Translations under genes and position numbers: made by a program
NCBI RefSeq assembly: GCF_001644195.2
Contig: NZ_LWBL02000010.1
Coordinates: 1 to 45,956, forward strand
Length of the DNA: 45,956 nt
Reading direction: 5' to 3'
Origin: Bacillus marinisedimentorum
GTDB taxonomy: Bacteria > Bacillota > Bacilli > Bacillales > Bacillaceae_O
In this document: positions 24,874-32,693 of the stretch, piece by piece
How the letters are laid out: every line of letters starts with the position of its first letter
How positions within the stretch are numbered: position 1 is the first letter of the stretch
The notes under the pieces: model-generated
The model's input: the letters and a program-made list of their open reading frames with translations, nothing else
What the model was told of the DNA's origin: nothing
Database searches by the model: none

Positions 24874-25905
24874 TCATTCCACACCACTCTCCAAAATCGA
24901 AAACGCCCCTCCATCACAATCAATCTCCGCCAGCGCACCGTAAGGCAAAATAATTTTCGGCTCGGTATGGCCAAAGTTCAAGTTATATAAAATCGGCAAG
25001 CCCTCTAAATCATATTCTTTCATAACCTGCAGGATTTCCTGTTTGTATTCTTCGTAATACATTTCATCCTGAGGCTTGCCAAAAATGATTCCTTTCACGT
25101 TTTGCAATATCCCTTGCGCCGCATAATTGCGGAGCCAGTATGTGATGTACTCGGGCTTCGGCTTCTCTTCCGATGTTTCAAAAAAGAGGATACTTTCATT
25201 CCAGTATTCTCTGGCCGGCCAGATTTCTGTTTCTTTGGCAAACTCCAGCACCTCGATACATCCGCCCATCAAACGTCCCTGAATGCTCCCCGAACCCTGC
25301 AGGACTTCATAACCGGAATTCTTGTTCATTGAACGCCGCTGGCTTTTATTTCCTTCCTCCCATCTTAAGTGCTCGCTGGTCCACTCTTCCGCCGGCTTGA
25401 TTTCTCCAATGATGTCATTTGAAAAGAAGGTCCGTTTCACCATTTCAATCGTGTACGGATCCATTTCCACATTTTCAGCGAAATCGACCATCACAGCCGG
25501 ACCATAAAAGGAGGAAACGCCCGCTTTAAGGCAAAACAGGTGAGAAATCGTATTGTCTGAATAGCCGACAAAAATTTTCGGATTGTCGCGGATCACATCA
25601 AAATCGATATAAGGGAGCAGCCGAATGCTGTCACTCCCGCCGATATTGGCAAAAATCGCTTTTACCTTTTCATCCCTGAAAGCTGTCATCAAATCTTCAG
25701 CTCTGGCTTGCGGATTCTGGTATAAATATTCTGCGCCTTTCAGGCTGTTCGGCATCGGCACAACGTTAAGGCCAAAAACGTTCTCCAGCCTCTCCACACC
25801 CTGTTCATAACGCCACCGCAAATCCGGTTCCCCTGCACCGCCCCAGGAAGGGCTTACGGTTGCAACCGTGTCACCCGGCTGCAATTTTTTAGGTTTGATT
25901 AGCAT
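24874..25905 (-). CDS. S66-family peptidase, MccF-like (LD-carboxypeptidase fold)
   Basis: A 343-residue protein of peptidase family S66. The Ser-Glu-His triad aligns with MccF: S116 in GYSDNT, E243 in FFETSEE and H313 in FGHTEP. MccF cleaves the acyl-phosphoramidate or amide of microcin-C-type toxic nucleotide peptides; LD-carboxypeptidases trim the terminal D-Ala of cell-wall tetrapeptides. The sequence (RWRYEQGVERLENVFG, IFANIGGSDS) looks closer to the MccF branch. ATG 25905 follows AAAGGGGGAA. It sits just after ddl, with a hairpin repeat between, and before a hydrolase. Detoxification or wall recycling are both possible. Confidence 0.88.
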   Translation of the reverse strand: MLIKPKKLQPGDTVATVSPSWGGAGEPDLRWRYEQGVERLENVFGLNVVPMPNSLKGAEYLYQNPQARAEDLMTAFRDEKVKAIFANIGGSDSIRLLPYIDFDVIRDNPKIFVGYSDNTISHLFCLKAGVSSFYGPAVMVDFAENVEMDPYTIEMVKRTFFSNDIIGEIKPAEEWTSEHLRWEEGNKSQRRSMNKNSGYEVLQGSGSIQGRLMGGCIEVLEFAKETEIWPAREYWNESILFFETSEEKPKPEYITYWLRNYAAQGILQNVKGIIFGKPQDEMYYEEYKQEILQVMKEYDLEGLPILYNLNFGHTEPKIILPYGALAEIDCDGGAFSILESGVE

Positions 25906-25925
25906 ATGTATTCCCCCTTTGCCGC

Positions 25926-25961
25926 GCCTGCCCCCGTCGCTTTAAATCGCCGGGGGCAGGC
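25926..25961. repeat. Hairpin repeat, GCCTGCCCCCG variant
   Basis: GCCTGCCCCCG at 25926-25936 and its perfect reverse complement at 25951-25961, loop with TTTAAA. It lies between ddl and the S66 gene. Same layout as 12399-12447; the right border GGCAGGCACC resembles GGTCAGGCACC there. Confidence 0.7.
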
Positions 25962-25977
25962 ACCAACTGCTCTACAT

Positions 25978-27078
25978 TCAATCCACACTACTCTTCAACA
26001 TCTGATTCTGCTCATATCTCTCAATGCCCAATTGGATCAGCCGATCAATAAGCTCTGGATAGGAAAGTCCGCTTATCTCCCACAGTTTTGGATACATGCT
26101 GATTTTTGTGAAGCCGGGCAGCGTGTTCACTTCATTGATGATCAGCTGGCCATCTTCCGTCAGAAAAAAATCCACTCTTGCCATTCCCTGACATTCCAGA
26201 ACTTTAAAAGTTTCGATAGCGGTCTTTTTAATTTCATCAATCTGTTCATCATTTAACTTTGCCGGCATTTCCAGGATAGCGCCATTTTCATCAATGTACT
26301 TTGTATCATACGAATAGAAATCTCCCTGCGGAAGGATTTCACCCGGCAATGAAGCTTCCGGCTCATCATTCCCCAATACTGCACATTCAATTTCACGGCC
26401 TTTTACCGCTTTTTCAATCAAAATCTTATGATCATAAGAAAAAGCTTCTTCTACCGCTTTGTTGAACCCTTCTTCGTCGTACACTTTACTGACGCCTACG
26501 GAAGACCCCTGGCTGGCAGGCTTTACGAAACACGGCAGACCCAGTGTTTCTTTCACTTCTTCAAAGCTGATGGCCTGACGGGAACTTCTCCGGTACGTCA
26601 GGGAATCGGCGACATTAATACCGGCACTCTTAAGCAATTTTTTTGCTATATCTTTATCCATGCAAACAGCCGATCCTAACACATCCGCTCCAACGTAAGG
26701 GATATTGGCAATGCGAAGCATCCCCTGGATACTGCCGTCTTCACCGAGAGTCCCGTGGACAATCGGAAATATCACGTCCAGCTGCTCAATGGGATTGGAA
26801 CGGGTTACATTCAAAACTTGCCGGTCCTCTTCTCCCGGAATAACAGCAATCGATTGGTCGGACTTGTTCAGCTGGATAAGTTTCGGGTTTTCCTCGTTTA
26901 TGAGATATTTTGAACTGTCATTCAAATGCCATTTTCCCTCTTTATCAATCCCGAGCAGCGTAACATCATATTTGTCCTTATCAATCGCATCCACAATGTT
27001 TTTGGCCGACTGAAGTGATACCTCGTGCTCAGCCGACTTACCGCCAAAAACCAGGCCTACTCTAAGTTTCTTACTCAA
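25978..27078 (-). CDS. ddl: D-alanine--D-alanine ligase
   Basis: A 366-residue ATP-grasp ligase. TTG 27078 is chosen because CGGAGGGAT lies 5 nt upstream and the protein then starts SKKLRVGLVFGGKSAEHEVS; the longer frame from 27198 adds unlikely residues. Motifs: GGKSAEHEVSLQSA (N-terminal D-Ala site), VHGTLGEDGSIQGML, KPASQGSSVGVSKV (ATP loop), and NEVNTLPGFTKISMYPKLWE (metal and second D-Ala). It joins two D-Ala into the dipeptide that ends peptidoglycan stem peptides. The S66 gene follows after a hairpin repeat. Confidence 0.95.
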   Translation of the reverse strand: MSKKLRVGLVFGGKSAEHEVSLQSAKNIVDAIDKDKYDVTLLGIDKEGKWHLNDSSKYLINEENPKLIQLNKSDQSIAVIPGEEDRQVLNVTRSNPIEQLDVIFPIVHGTLGEDGSIQGMLRIANIPYVGADVLGSAVCMDKDIAKKLLKSAGINVADSLTYRRSSRQAISFEEVKETLGLPCFVKPASQGSSVGVSKVYDEEGFNKAVEEAFSYDHKILIEKAVKGREIECAVLGNDEPEASLPGEILPQGDFYSYDTKYIDENGAILEMPAKLNDEQIDEIKKTAIETFKVLECQGMARVDFFLTEDGQLIINEVNTLPGFTKISMYPKLWEISGLSYPELIDRLIQLGIERYEQNQMLKSSVD

Positions 27079-27283
27079 ATCGTATCCCTCCGATAACTGA
27101 AGTTGTAACTTTATACTGATTGTATTCCGTCCTGGAAAAACGCAACACTTAATCCTTTTCGATTCTTCCCCCTGCAGTTCCTTTTTTCCATATATCAAGG
27201 TTTATTCCGATTTAATTTTCAGGCATCGACATCGAACGTTAAATCGGCCTTAATTAATCACGGCAGTTTATCATAGCAAGCGC

Positions 27284-27820
27284 TCACCATTCTGTCTTAA
27301 GCAGCGAAAACACCAGACCATCATGGGATTGATTATTCTGAAACAGATATCCCCTGAGAATCCCTTCTTCCTTAAAGCCCAGGCGCTTTAATAACTGGAT
27401 AGATGTCTTGTTTTCGGTAAACGTTACAGCACCCATTCTGAATAAGTCCAGCTCTTCAAAAGCGTAGCGCAACACTTCTTTGACAGCTTCCGTTGTAATC
27501 CCCTTATTCCAGTGTGAAGGATGCAATTCATAGCCGATTTCAGCCCTCTTGCCCCGAACGTGGAGATTATTCAATCCGACTGTTCCGGCAAAATCTTCTG
27601 TATCTTTTAGCAAGATCCCCCATCTTACCGCCCTCTTATTTTCAAAATTCGTACGGAAAGATTCGATTATCCGGGCAGCTTCCTCCAAATTTTTTAAACT
27701 TTCCATTCCGTAGTATTTAGTGACTTCATCGCGCGACATAATGTCATAAAACCCGGGAATGTGTTCCTCTCCCAATTGAACAAGTTTCAGCCTTTTTGTT
27801 TCCAATTCCGGAAATCCCAT
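27284..27820 (-). CDS. RimJ/RimL-type GNAT acetyltransferase
   Basis: A 178-residue GNAT of the RimL/YdaF type: start ELETKRLKLVQLGEEHIPGF, the loop HPSHWNKGITTEAVKEVLRY (about 97-116; a Q/RxxGxG variant, NKGITT), and ENKTSIQLLKRLGFKEEGIL near the C-terminus. ATG 27820 follows AGGGGGAAAGGAA. These enzymes acetylate ribosomal N-termini, polyamines or drugs. Monocistronic; upstream of ddl on the same strand, with a 200-bp gap. Substrate unknown. Confidence 0.87.
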   Translation of the reverse strand: MGFPELETKRLKLVQLGEEHIPGFYDIMSRDEVTKYYGMESLKNLEEAARIIESFRTNFENKRAVRWGILLKDTEDFAGTVGLNNLHVRGKRAEIGYELHPSHWNKGITTEAVKEVLRYAFEELDLFRMGAVTFTENKTSIQLLKRLGFKEEGILRGYLFQNNQSHDGLVFSLLKTEW

Positions 27821-27922
27821 TTCCTTTCCCCCTATCTACTGACGTAAACCCTGTAATTCTTTACATTCAACGATAAGCTCTGGGTAAAATAACAACCATA
27901 GTCTAAACACAGGAGTGATTAC

Positions 27923-28069
27923 ATGAAAGATAACAACAACAAGCAGCAGCAAAAAGAGCCCCGGGAAAATGAAGGCTTGCCAAATGCCCAAAACACCGGG
28001 CAGGATAAAAAGGAAAAAATCCATTCTGAAAAAATGCGCTATGAATTCGCTGACGAAATTTATGAGTAG
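27923..28069 (+). CDS. Small hydrophilic protein (48 aa)
   Basis: A 48-residue protein from ATG 27923, preceded by AGGAGTGATT. It is highly charged and rich in Asn, Gln and Lys (MKDNNNKQQQKEPRENEGLP), ending EKMRYEFADEIYE. The composition resembles small Bacillus sporulation or spore-associated proteins, but I cannot assign it. Too short for many gene finders. Convergent with the ABC pair; a hairpin repeat follows the stop. Confidence 0.7.
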   Translation: MKDNNNKQQQKEPRENEGLPNAQNTGQDKKEKIHSEKMRYEFADEIYE

Positions 28070-28080
28070 GATGTTTTGCT

Positions 28081-28134
28081 GGTGCCGTTGACGGTGGGTG
28101 GTCCCGGTGTTTTAACGCACCGGGGCCAGGCACC
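28081..28134. repeat. Hairpin repeat, GGTGCC...CCGGGGCC family
   Basis: GGTCCCGGTG at 28100-28109 pairs with CACCGGGGCC at 28118-28127 (one wobble), loop TTTTAACG. Outer GGTGCC (28081-28086) and GGCACC (28129-28134) also match. The end GGCCAGGCACC is like the other copies. It lies between converging genes and may terminate both. Confidence 0.65.
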
Positions 28135-28141
28135 CAATACG

Positions 28142-29965
28142 CTATGCCCCATGGAGCCCGGCATAATACCCTCTCTTCCCAATCAACTCCTCATGTGTCC
28201 CTTTCTCAACAATCTCTCCATCCGCAAGGAAAAGGATGAGATCCGCTTTGCGAATGGTGTTCAGCCGATGGGCGATGACGAACGTTGTCCTGTCTTTCAT
28301 CAACAGATCAAGTGCTTCCTGGATTTTTAGTTCCGTTATGGTATCGATGCTGCTCGTCGCCTCATCAAGAATAAGGATGGCAGGATCGGCAAGGATCGCC
28401 CTGGCGATGGAAAGCAATTGCCGCTGGCCCTGGCTGATGCCGCTGCCGTCCTGTTTTAACACGGTATCGTATCCTTCCGGAAGCTTTCTGATGAATGAAT
28501 GGGCATTTGCCTGCTTTGCCGCTGCCACAATCTCCTCGTCACTGGCATCCAGCCTGCCGAACCTGATATTGTCCTTGATGGTCCCTTCGAAAAGAAATGT
28601 ATCCTGGAGCACAAATGCCATTTGTTTACGGACACTTTCATGTTTTACTTCAGATATATCCTGGCCGTCGATCAAAATCTTACCGCTGCCAGGGTCATAA
28701 AATCTGAACAATAAATTAAGGATCGTCGATTTGCCGGCACCCGTCGGTCCGACAAGTGCCGCTGTTTCCCCCGGTGAAACCGTGAAACTGATGTCTGTTA
28801 CCGTATCGCCATCGTCATCTTTTTCATAGGAAAACGAGACATCGTCAAACCGGACTTCACCTTTTATCTCACCGAATTCTTTTCCTTCAGACTCACGCTT
28901 TGCCTCTTCTTTCTCGTCCAAGATGTCAAACACCCTGTCCGCTCCGGCAATGGCCGAAAGCAATGTGTTAAACTGGTTGGCCAGGTCGTTAAGCGGACGT
29001 GTGAATTGCCGTGAGTATTCGGTGAATACAATAATGGTCCCGATTGAAATTGCTCCTTTCATTGCAAGCAGGCCGCCAATTGCCGCAATCAATGCGAAAC
29101 TCAAATGATTAAGTGTATTCATCACTTTCGGAATGAATCCTGAGAAGGCCTGGGCCCAGAAGGCCGAACGCCTCAGTTTTTCATTTTTGATTTTGAACTC
29201 CTCAATGATTTCGTTTTCCCTGGAAAACGTTTTGACAATACACTGCCCGGAGATTGTCTCTTCGATAAAACCGTTCATGTCACCAAGGTTACGCTGTTGT
29301 TCTTTAAAAAGCTTTCCGGTCCGGTTCGTGATCCACTTCAGACCGAAAAACATCGCCGGCACGACAAGAATGGTGATGAAGGTGAGCAAAGGACTGAGCC
29401 AGAGCATGACCGCAATCGTGCCGATAAGGGTCAGCAGGCTTGAGAAAATTTGAATAACCGAGCTGTTCAGTGTTGAGCTGACATTTTCAATATCATTTGT
29501 CACCCGGCTCATCAGTTCGCCATGCTTCCTTTTATCAAAAAAGGCAACAGGGAGGCGATGGAGGTGGCGGAACAATTTGTCACGCATCGCAAAAACGGTA
29601 TTTTGGGCAATGCCGACCATCCAATAATTTTGCAGGAAGAGCGTCACTGAGTGCAGTAAATAAATGGCGACAAGCAGCACCAGCATAAAACCAAGGCCGC
29701 TTATATCCTGGTTGACCAGAAAATCATCCACTGCTTTACCGACAAAAAATGGCCCGGCAAGTGCCAGCGCCGAACTGCCTGCGACCATCAGGAGCACAAG
29801 CAGAAACAGCCCTTTTTCAACAGCCAGAAAGCGCCATATCCTTTTGAGCGTTTCGAATCGTTTGCTTTTGTTACTCAACGGGGCTGCATCTTCCTGATTT
29901 TGGGCATCGATGTTTGCCAGGTTGATTTTCTTATATTGGAAAGGCTTGATCAGTTCCTTGAACAT
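28142..29965 (-). CDS. ABC exporter half-transporter, catalytically complete subunit
   Basis: A 607-residue half-transporter: six membrane segments (about 53-330), then a nucleotide-binding domain with Walker A GPTGAGKS (406-413), Walker B LILDEATSS with catalytic E535, switch H566 in VIAHRLNT. The signature is ISQGQ (510-514) instead of LSGGQ. It overlaps the upstream partner gene by 16 bp, so both are translated together. Lengths (579 and 607) resemble the Bacillus YfiB/YfiC pair. In heterodimeric exporters such as TM287/288 the partner supplies the degenerate site and this subunit keeps the active Glu. Probably exports drugs or lipids; substrate unknown. Confidence 0.9.
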   Translation of the reverse strand: MFKELIKPFQYKKINLANIDAQNQEDAAPLSNKSKRFETLKRIWRFLAVEKGLFLLVLLMVAGSSALALAGPFFVGKAVDDFLVNQDISGLGFMLVLLVAIYLLHSVTLFLQNYWMVGIAQNTVFAMRDKLFRHLHRLPVAFFDKRKHGELMSRVTNDIENVSSTLNSSVIQIFSSLLTLIGTIAVMLWLSPLLTFITILVVPAMFFGLKWITNRTGKLFKEQQRNLGDMNGFIEETISGQCIVKTFSRENEIIEEFKIKNEKLRRSAFWAQAFSGFIPKVMNTLNHLSFALIAAIGGLLAMKGAISIGTIIVFTEYSRQFTRPLNDLANQFNTLLSAIAGADRVFDILDEKEEAKRESEGKEFGEIKGEVRFDDVSFSYEKDDDGDTVTDISFTVSPGETAALVGPTGAGKSTILNLLFRFYDPGSGKILIDGQDISEVKHESVRKQMAFVLQDTFLFEGTIKDNIRFGRLDASDEEIVAAAKQANAHSFIRKLPEGYDTVLKQDGSGISQGQRQLLSIARAILADPAILILDEATSSIDTITELKIQEALDLLMKDRTTFVIAHRLNTIRKADLILFLADGEIVEKGTHEELIGKRGYYAGLHGA

Positions 29966-31689
29966 GATACTTCATCCCCTTCCCAGTTTTGAGACAGAAC
30001 GATTTTTCGGTACAGGTGCGATTCCTCCATTAGCTGGCGGTGATTCCCTGCGCCTGCGATTTCCCCGTCTTCCAAAAGGATGATGCGGTCCGCCTTCATT
30101 GCCGTATTGATTTTTTGCGTAATAATCAGGGTTGTACAATGATCGTTTGCAATTGCTTGCAGCAGCCTTGCCTCTGTTCGCATGTCCAGTGCACTGGTGC
30201 TGTCATCAAGTAAAAGGATCTTTGGCTTGCGGACTAACGCCCTTGCAATCGACAGCCGCTGCTTTTGACCGCCCGAGAGATTTACACCCTTTTGGCCAAT
30301 TTTCGTCTCATACTGACCCGGCAATTTTTCGATTGTGCCGTGAATCTGGGCGTCCCGTGCTGCATTAATGATATCCGTCATGGACGCATCCGCATTTCCC
30401 CATTTTATATTTTCTTTAACTGAGCCGCTGAACAGTATGGCTTCCTGCGGCACAAAACCAATGGCCCGGCGCAGGATGCCGGTATCTATTTCACGCACGC
30501 CCCTGCCGTCGATCCGGACCTCGCCCGCATCTGCATCATACAGGCGGGGAATCAATTGAAAAAGAGACGTCTTTCCGGAGCCTGTTTCACCAAGAAACGC
30601 AACAGTCTCACCCGGATCCACTGAAAAGGAAATGTTAGTAAGCACGGATGCATCAGTTCCCGGATAACGGAAGGACACCTCATCAAATTCCACTTTCCCT
30701 TCCCGTATCTTTCCTGACAGGTCGCCAACCTCTGTCTTAGTTTCATCCACTTCTGCATCGAACACGTCTGAAATCCGGCGAGCTGATGCTTTGGCCCGCG
30801 AAATCACCATCAATATCCAGGTCATGACTGAGAGTGCGGACGTCATCCGTGTTCCGTAATTTATGATAGCGACAACTTCACCAACACTTGCACCTCCCGT
30901 ATCGACCTTGATGCTTCCAAACCAGAGCACGACGAGCACACTTAGATTCATCACAAGGAGCAATACCGGCATCGTAAATTCAATAAGGCGCAGCGCAGCA
31001 ATCGTCCGGTCCCTCAGCCGTTCGTTCACTTCTTCAAACCGCCCGATTTCATGCGGCCCTCTTACAAAAGCTTTGATGAGCCTCATGCCGGATAGATTCT
31101 CACGCATCACGTTGTTGACCGCATCGAGCCGCTCTTGTACAGAGGTGAACAGCTTGCCGGCCCTGTTTAAAGCCCACACAAGGAATAAGAATAATATCGG
31201 GATTGTGATAACTAAGATTAGTGCCAGCTGCACATCTACCAGAAGGGACATGATCACGCCGCCAAACAGCAGCAGCGGTGCCCGCAACATGATGCGGACT
31301 CCCATAAACACTGTATTTTGCACCTGGGTGACATCATTCGTCATCCTTGTTATCAACGATGCATTCGAAAACTTCTGCAAGTTATTGAAGGAAAAAGACT
31401 GCAGCTTCTCCATCAAGCCCACCCTGACATCGTATCCGAAACTCTGGCTGACATGCGAAGCAAAGAACGAGTTCGTGATGCCAGCAGCAAAGGACAGCAG
31501 CGAAATACCGATCATGACACCACCCCATAACAAGACACGATCCAGGTCATTTTTCATGATCCCCTCATCTATGATGGCTGCCATCAACAACGGCTGAACA
31601 AGTTCGACTGCCAGTTCCGTCAGCATTAAAAACACCGCCGCCCCGATCGGGAGTCGGTAAGGTTTCAAGTACGAAAAGAGCTTCCCCAT
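29950..31689 (-). CDS. ABC exporter half-transporter, degenerate-site subunit
   Basis: A 579-residue half-transporter with six N-terminal membrane segments and a C-terminal ATPase domain. Walker A is GETGSGKT (367-374) and the signature is canonical LSGGQ (471-475). Walker B ends in DD, so the catalytic Glu is Asp (D496), and the switch His is Gln (Q525 in ITQKIN). With the partner's odd ISQGQ signature this makes one degenerate and one working ATP site, as expected for an asymmetric heterodimer. ATG 31689 follows GGGGGATACAT. A short GTGCCT hairpin lies 20 bp upstream. Confidence 0.9.
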   Translation of the reverse strand: MGKLFSYLKPYRLPIGAAVFLMLTELAVELVQPLLMAAIIDEGIMKNDLDRVLLWGGVMIGISLLSFAAGITNSFFASHVSQSFGYDVRVGLMEKLQSFSFNNLQKFSNASLITRMTNDVTQVQNTVFMGVRIMLRAPLLLFGGVIMSLLVDVQLALILVITIPILFLFLVWALNRAGKLFTSVQERLDAVNNVMRENLSGMRLIKAFVRGPHEIGRFEEVNERLRDRTIAALRLIEFTMPVLLLVMNLSVLVVLWFGSIKVDTGGASVGEVVAIINYGTRMTSALSVMTWILMVISRAKASARRISDVFDAEVDETKTEVGDLSGKIREGKVEFDEVSFRYPGTDASVLTNISFSVDPGETVAFLGETGSGKTSLFQLIPRLYDADAGEVRIDGRGVREIDTGILRRAIGFVPQEAILFSGSVKENIKWGNADASMTDIINAARDAQIHGTIEKLPGQYETKIGQKGVNLSGGQKQRLSIARALVRKPKILLLDDSTSALDMRTEARLLQAIANDHCTTLIITQKINTAMKADRIILLEDGEIAGAGNHRQLMEESHLYRKIVLSQNWEGDEVSCSRN

Positions 31690-31708
31690 ATGTATCCCCC
31701 AGTGGACT

Positions 31709-31735
31709 GTGCCTGACCATATAAGGGTAAGGCAC
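31709..31735. repeat. Hairpin repeat, short GTGCCTGACC copy
   Basis: GTGCCT at 31709-31714 pairs with AGGCAC at 31730-31735; inner GACC...GGGT also pairs partly. Shorter and weaker than the other copies. It lies 20 bp before the ABC operon start codon. Confidence 0.45.
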
Positions 31736-31823
31736 TTTTATATGTTCTATCATACCTTTTTACGATGAAATTGTTTAATAATTCATTATTTTTGTCAGTC
31801 ACTGCTGCATAATAAATCAGTAT

Positions 31824-32051
31824 ATGAGATTTGTACTGAAGCAATTACATAACAGAAAGAAGAGACTCTCTTATAGTGGAAGCCCTCCTCCGGCAAACGG
31901 AAGGGGCTGGAAGGATACGGTGCCCGTCTATCCCGGCGGGGAAGTGGAGGTTCTTATCACGTTTGATTATAGGGGGATCTTCATGTATCACTGCCATATA
32001 CTTGATCACGAAGATGCAGGGATGGCGGGACAGATAAAAGTGGAGGAGTAG
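31824..32051 (+). pseudogene. C-terminal remnant of a multicopper oxidase
   Basis: The last 55 or so residues of a multicopper oxidase survive: GRGWKDTVPVYPGGEVEVLI, then MYHCHILDHEDAGMAGQIKV with the HCHxxxH copper cluster ligands and the type-1 axial Met. Intact enzymes are about 500 residues; the N-terminal nine-tenths is gone and ATG 31824 has no ribosome binding site. The last part up to stop codon 32049-32051 is undamaged, so this was deletion of the front rather than slow decay. The gap from 31736 holds no further pieces. Confidence 0.8.
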
Positions 32052-32057
32052 ACTTCT

Positions 32058-32094
32058 GGACGTTCTGGCCCACTTAAGGCCGGAACGTCCTTTT
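32058..32094 (+). terminator. Terminator left from the multicopper oxidase gene
   Basis: GGACGTTCTGGCC at 32058-32070 pairs with GGCCGGAACGTCC at 32078-32090 (one wobble), then TTTT. It probably came with the lost gene. Confidence 0.75.
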
Positions 32095-32198
32095 CCTCTC
32101 TGACTTCCCGGCCTTAGCTTCAAGCCTCACCCTATGCACAATTTCTCCATAAAATCGGGTTATACTAAAACCAGGATAATTAAAAGGAGTGATTTTAA

Positions 32199-32384
32199 GT
32201 GGGTATTGTATTTATCGTTCTCGTGATAGCAGCCGTTTATTATTTCACCAAATCAGGAGGAGGCATAAATTTCGAGAAAAAGGCCGGTCAATCGTCCCTT
32301 GATATATTGAATGAACGTTATGCACGCGGAGAAATTGATGAAGAAGAGTATGAAAAGAAGAAAAGGATTTTGACAGAAGCTTAA
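32199..32384 (+). CDS. SHOCT-domain small membrane protein
   Basis: A 61-residue protein: N-terminal membrane segment (MGIVFIVLVIAAVYYFTKSGG) and a C-terminal SHOCT motif, LDILNERYARGEIDEEEYEK (about 34-53). SHOCT domains are short helical parts thought to mediate oligomerisation. GTG 32199 follows AAAGGAGTGAT. Single gene, ending in a hairpin at 32391. Role unknown. Confidence 0.85.
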   Translation: MGIVFIVLVIAAVYYFTKSGGGINFEKKAGQSSLDILNERYARGEIDEEEYEKKKRILTEA

Positions 32385-32390
32385 TTTCCA

Positions 32391-32417
32391 GTGCCCTGCC
32401 GCCATTTGGCAGGGCAT
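32391..32417 (+). terminator. Hairpin after the SHOCT gene
   Basis: TGCCCTGCC at 32392-32400 pairs perfectly with GGCAGGGCA at 32408-32416, followed by TTGCTTCG. The T-run is weak. Confidence 0.55.
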
Positions 32418-32511
32418 TGCTTCGACTTCATTTCTCTCTGAGACATTCCTCTCAGGGCTCTGCAAAATTGGATGCCGGGCGCCGATTTCAGAATGAAGCT
32501 TAACAAAAACC

Positions 32512-32675
32512 TTATAGGCATGGCAGGCTGAAGTCAGTGCCTTTATTTCAATCATTCAGCTGAATATGGGCACTGAATCTTGGTTCAGGACCTGTAATGT
32601 AGGGCTCCCTCTAATTATAGGCAGGGAAAACGAATTTCCGTGCCTATATTTTACCCTCAGGGCTGATTATAGGCA
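32512..32675. repeat. Alternating-orientation array, TGCCTATAA family (25-26-bp steps)
   Basis: Seven copies with alternating strand: TTATAGGCA 32512-32520 (rev), TGCCTTTAT 32538-32546 (fwd), TATGGGCA around 32565-32572 (rev), ACCTGTAAT 32590-32598 (fwd), TTATAGGCA 32615-32623 (rev), TGCCTATAT 32641-32649 (fwd), ATTATAGGCA 32666-32675 (rev). Centres are 25-26 bp apart. It fills most of the 309-bp gap between the SHOCT gene and the decayed MFS gene. Same family as 11-76. Confidence 0.8.
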
Positions 32676-32693
32676 CAGGACTCCGCTTTAAAG

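Noticed and set aside
31709-31735. Strong terminator before the ABC operon
   Set aside because: The stem is only about 6 bp plus partial pairs and lies upstream, not downstream, of the operon; kept only as a weak repeat copy.
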